From assembly GCA_019359615.1 (NCBI GenBank), contig JAHHHA010000014.1, forward strand, positions 62,001 through 126,000: a stretch of 64,000 nt of DNA, in the 5' to 3' direction. Numbering within the stretch: position 1 is the stretch's first letter; the number at the start of each line of letters is the position of its first letter. Shown one piece after another: positions 62,022 through 64,000 of the stretch. The DNA is from Cyanosarcina radialis HA8281-LM2. Its GTDB lineage: Bacteria; Cyanobacteriota; Cyanobacteriia; Cyanobacteriales; CCAP-1448. The translations under genes and the position numbers were made by a program. The notes beneath the pieces were generated by a model. It was not told where the DNA came from and did not search any database. It was given only the letters and a program-made list of their open reading frames with translations.

Positions 62022-63992
62022 ATGCCCGAATCCAGCGATGCTACTCGGATAGAGCGACAGCTTACCCAAATTATTCTCAATGGCTACCAGGGGGAAGCAT
62101 TGCTGCCAACTGTATTGCAGGCAGCAGGAGAAGCTTTTCAGGCAGATCGCTCTTGGTTGGTGATTGCTAGCGATAGTCAACTGCATCCACAGATTTTCTT
62201 CTGGAAGAAAGGCGGCTCTGAGCTAAAAGCGGCACAGGAATTAGAACCTCCTGTAGTGGCTAATTGGTTGGCTTTGACTCAGTTAGTAGCGATTGCTGAT
62301 GGCTCGACTGGGGACAGGGGAGCAAACTGGATGCCAGTGGGGATAAAAGCTATGCTACTGGCCCCGATTTCAAGTCAAGGGAAATCGATCGGGGCGATTG
62401 CCATCGGCAAATTACAGCCCCATGCTTGGAGCGATGCGGAAACGCAACTGCTAGAAGTTTTATCAGTACCAGTGGGTTTGGCGATCCGGGCTAGCGCCAA
62501 CGCCGGAGAGCAAATGCAAGCCCAAGCCCACACCGCTACTCAATACCAAACTCTGCTGCATCAGCTAGCAATCGCCAGCCATCACCACTGGAATCTCGAT
62601 CGGCTGCTGCCAATGGCAATAGCCGAGACAGCACGGGCGCTGCAAGTCAAACGCGGTTCGATCTTACGGTTGAAATATCCTGAAACTTCGGTCGGTCAAA
62701 ATTCGATCGAGACAGCGAGTTTGATTCAGGTAACGGCTATAGCTGAGTGGGTAGAGGGCAAAGCCGAATTCAAGAAGATGCTAAACCGCCAGTTTGCCCT
62801 CTCCAGTTGTCGCTGGTGTCAGCAAGCTTTCGCTAACGCTCCCGAACCTTTAGCAATTGCTGACAGGCGAGACGCATCTTTAGCAGCATCAAGCGGTAAG
62901 AAAAAAGCGGCGATTTTGGACGAACCCAATTTGCCCGCCCTGTTAGTAGTTCCACTCTGGCGGGCGGGAGAAGCGGACGAACAGAACCAAGTTTTGGGTT
63001 TTTTGGTATTGCAGCACCATCTACCTCGCCCTTGGCAGCCAGAAGAATTAGCTTTGGTAAATTGGGTCGGCATTCAAGTTAGCACCGCCATCGTCCAAAG
63101 CCAAACCCTACAGGAGGTGCAAACGGAGGTAGAAGATCGCACGTCTCAACTGCAAAGCAGTTTAGAGCTTCAGGAAAAGCTGTATGAAAAAATGCGCCAA
63201 CAAGTTGCTGAGTTGAAGCATCTCTACGAGGTGAAAAATCAATTCGTTAGCGATATGAGCGATCGCTTGAAGCACCCTTTGACGGCGATGCGGATTGCCA
63301 TTCGCTTGTTGCGCCAGCCAGAACTGCCAATTGAAAAGAGAAATCAGTATTTAGATATCATCGATCGGCAATGTACCGAAGAAATCAATCTGATCGAAGA
63401 TTTACTGAGCTTGCAGCGCCTAGATTCTAAGCCCATGGCTTTAGAATGGCAAAACATCGATTTCAAGCAAACGATCTTAGATTTAACCGAGTCTTTCGAG
63501 CAAAAATGGCGCGATCGAGGATTGAGTTTGGCAGTCGAATTACCTCCTGCCCCGGTCAGGTTGCAGACAGATATCAATAGTCTCAATCGCATCTTGTTAG
63601 AGCTATTAACAAATGCTGGCAAGTATTCCGAGCCTAATACTACCGTTTATCTTCGACTTACCCAGCAGAGCGAGGCTTCAGCAACCAAGCTAAAAGAAAT
63701 AAGTAATTCTGATTTCGACGGGCATAGCTCTCAAGCGATTTTAACTATTCGCAATACGGGGTTTTGTATTTCAGAAGCCGAATTACCCCACATCTTCGAC
63801 AGATTTGTGCGCTCTCAAGCGGTCATTCAGCCCGTTAGGGGTACGGGTTTGGGTTTGGCTTTGGTTAAATCTTTAGTAGAATATCTGCACGGTCAAATCG
63901 GTGTTTCTAGTCGGGCGATCGCCAATTCGCAATCGTGTGAAACTTGCTTTACCCTGACACTACCTCAATTTCTTGAAAGTTATCGATCCTAA
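62022..63992 (+). CDS. GAF-domain sensor histidine kinase
   Basis: 656 residues without membrane segments, so cytoplasmic. Two GAF domains (about 15-160 and 180-360: LAPISSQGKSIGAIAIGKLQ, LVVPLWRAGEADEQNQVLGF) and a coiled coil (about 360-405) precede HisKA, FVSDMSDRLKHPLTAMRIA with phospho-acceptor His418, and the ATPase domain: N box LNRILLELLTNAGKYSEPN, then IRNTGFCISEAELPHIFDRF and GTGLGLALVKSLVEYLHG. No conserved GAF chromophore Cys was assigned, so its signal is unknown. ATG 62022 chosen; a TTG at 62001 is in frame. No response regulator is in the window, so it is probably an orphan or its partner lies beyond the edge. Confidence 0.88.
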   Translation: MPESSDATRIERQLTQIILNGYQGEALLPTVLQAAGEAFQADRSWLVIASDSQLHPQIFFWKKGGSELKAAQELEPPVVANWLALTQLVAIADGSTGDRGANWMPVGIKAMLLAPISSQGKSIGAIAIGKLQPHAWSDAETQLLEVLSVPVGLAIRASANAGEQMQAQAHTATQYQTLLHQLAIASHHHWNLDRLLPMAIAETARALQVKRGSILRLKYPETSVGQNSIETASLIQVTAIAEWVEGKAEFKKMLNRQFALSSCRWCQQAFANAPEPLAIADRRDASLAASSGKKKAAILDEPNLPALLVVPLWRAGEADEQNQVLGFLVLQHHLPRPWQPEELALVNWVGIQVSTAIVQSQTLQEVQTEVEDRTSQLQSSLELQEKLYEKMRQQVAELKHLYEVKNQFVSDMSDRLKHPLTAMRIAIRLLRQPELPIEKRNQYLDIIDRQCTEEINLIEDLLSLQRLDSKPMALEWQNIDFKQTILDLTESFEQKWRDRGLSLAVELPPAPVRLQTDINSLNRILLELLTNAGKYSEPNTTVYLRLTQQSEASATKLKEISNSDFDGHSSQAILTIRNTGFCISEAELPHIFDRFVRSQAVIQPVRGTGLGLALVKSLVEYLHGQIGVSSRAIANSQSCETCFTLTLPQFLESYRS

Positions 63993-64000
63993 GTTATTCT

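Noticed and set aside
61860-62186. Reverse-strand 108-codon frame before the histidine kinase
   Set aside because: It overlaps the kinase start, shows no family features and has no ribosome site.

Overview
The window comes from a cyanobacterium. The HIP1 octamer GCGATCGC and its core CGATCG recur throughout. The genes include cyanobacterial core functions: crtP and crtB of carotenoid synthesis, ndhM of the NDH-1 complex, a DUF3531 protein, a PilB-type ATPase, tandem lepB genes and a GAF-domain histidine kinase. Intergenic DNA is rich in short tandem repeats and palindromic repeats, as in filamentous or colonial cyanobacteria. Order or genus cannot be fixed from this sequence alone.

Layout. 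1-8 kb: housekeeping genes (5' end of hflX, trpE, a peroxiredoxin, an acetyltransferase, larE, a histidine phosphatase, a YvcK-family protein). 7.8-23.3 kb: a plus-strand, tightly packed cell-surface glycan cluster. It holds five glycosyltransferases, a multi-spanning polymerase/ligase-like protein, two FkbM-type, one TylF-type and three class I methyltransferases, an alkaline-phosphatase-fold protein and a sulfoquinovose-synthase-like enzyme. Many genes overlap by 1-47 bp, so they are probably co-transcribed. 23.4-25.8 kb: crtP-crtB on the minus strand. 26.2-30.7 kb: two AAA-like ATPases, the second ending in nine near-identical WD40 repeats. 30.7-38.7 kb: a BrnT-type toxin-antitoxin pair, an ECF-like ABC ATPase, a TPR protein, DUF3531, an XPB-like helicase, a PilB2/GspE ATPase and ispF. 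39-45.4 kb: a secreted protein, an Eis-like acetyltransferase, pyrC, two signal peptidases and a lipoprotein nuclease. 45.6-54.9 kb: an NTF2-like protein, a Nif11-type peptide, a HigB-like toxin-antitoxin pair, a Uma2 nuclease, a cell-wall amidase, a PNPOx-like protein, a TpsB secretion porin and a HAD phosphatase. 55-59.8 kb: a minus-strand signalling set of PP2C phosphatase, DUF29 protein and CHAT-FHA protein. 60-64 kb: a small membrane protein, ndhM, a secreted protein with RDYD repeats and a histidine kinase.

The most notable signal is non-coding. Two copies (222 and 210 bp, opposite orientation) of a structured element with about 17-bp terminal inverted repeats lie at 40080-40301 and 44560-44769. 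Each is flanked by an 8-9 bp direct repeat. Each sits in the middle of a different palindromic repeat, as if it had inserted into the loop of a REP hairpin. The interior is a chain of hairpins, and one stem carries a compensatory base-pair change between the copies. This looks like a non-autonomous, MITE-like element. Other palindromic repeats have entered genes in frame: a 28-nt palindrome in trpE and a G-rich repeat adding about 58 codons to the AAA-WD40 gene.

No rRNA or tRNA gene, CRISPR array or intact insertion sequence was recognised.
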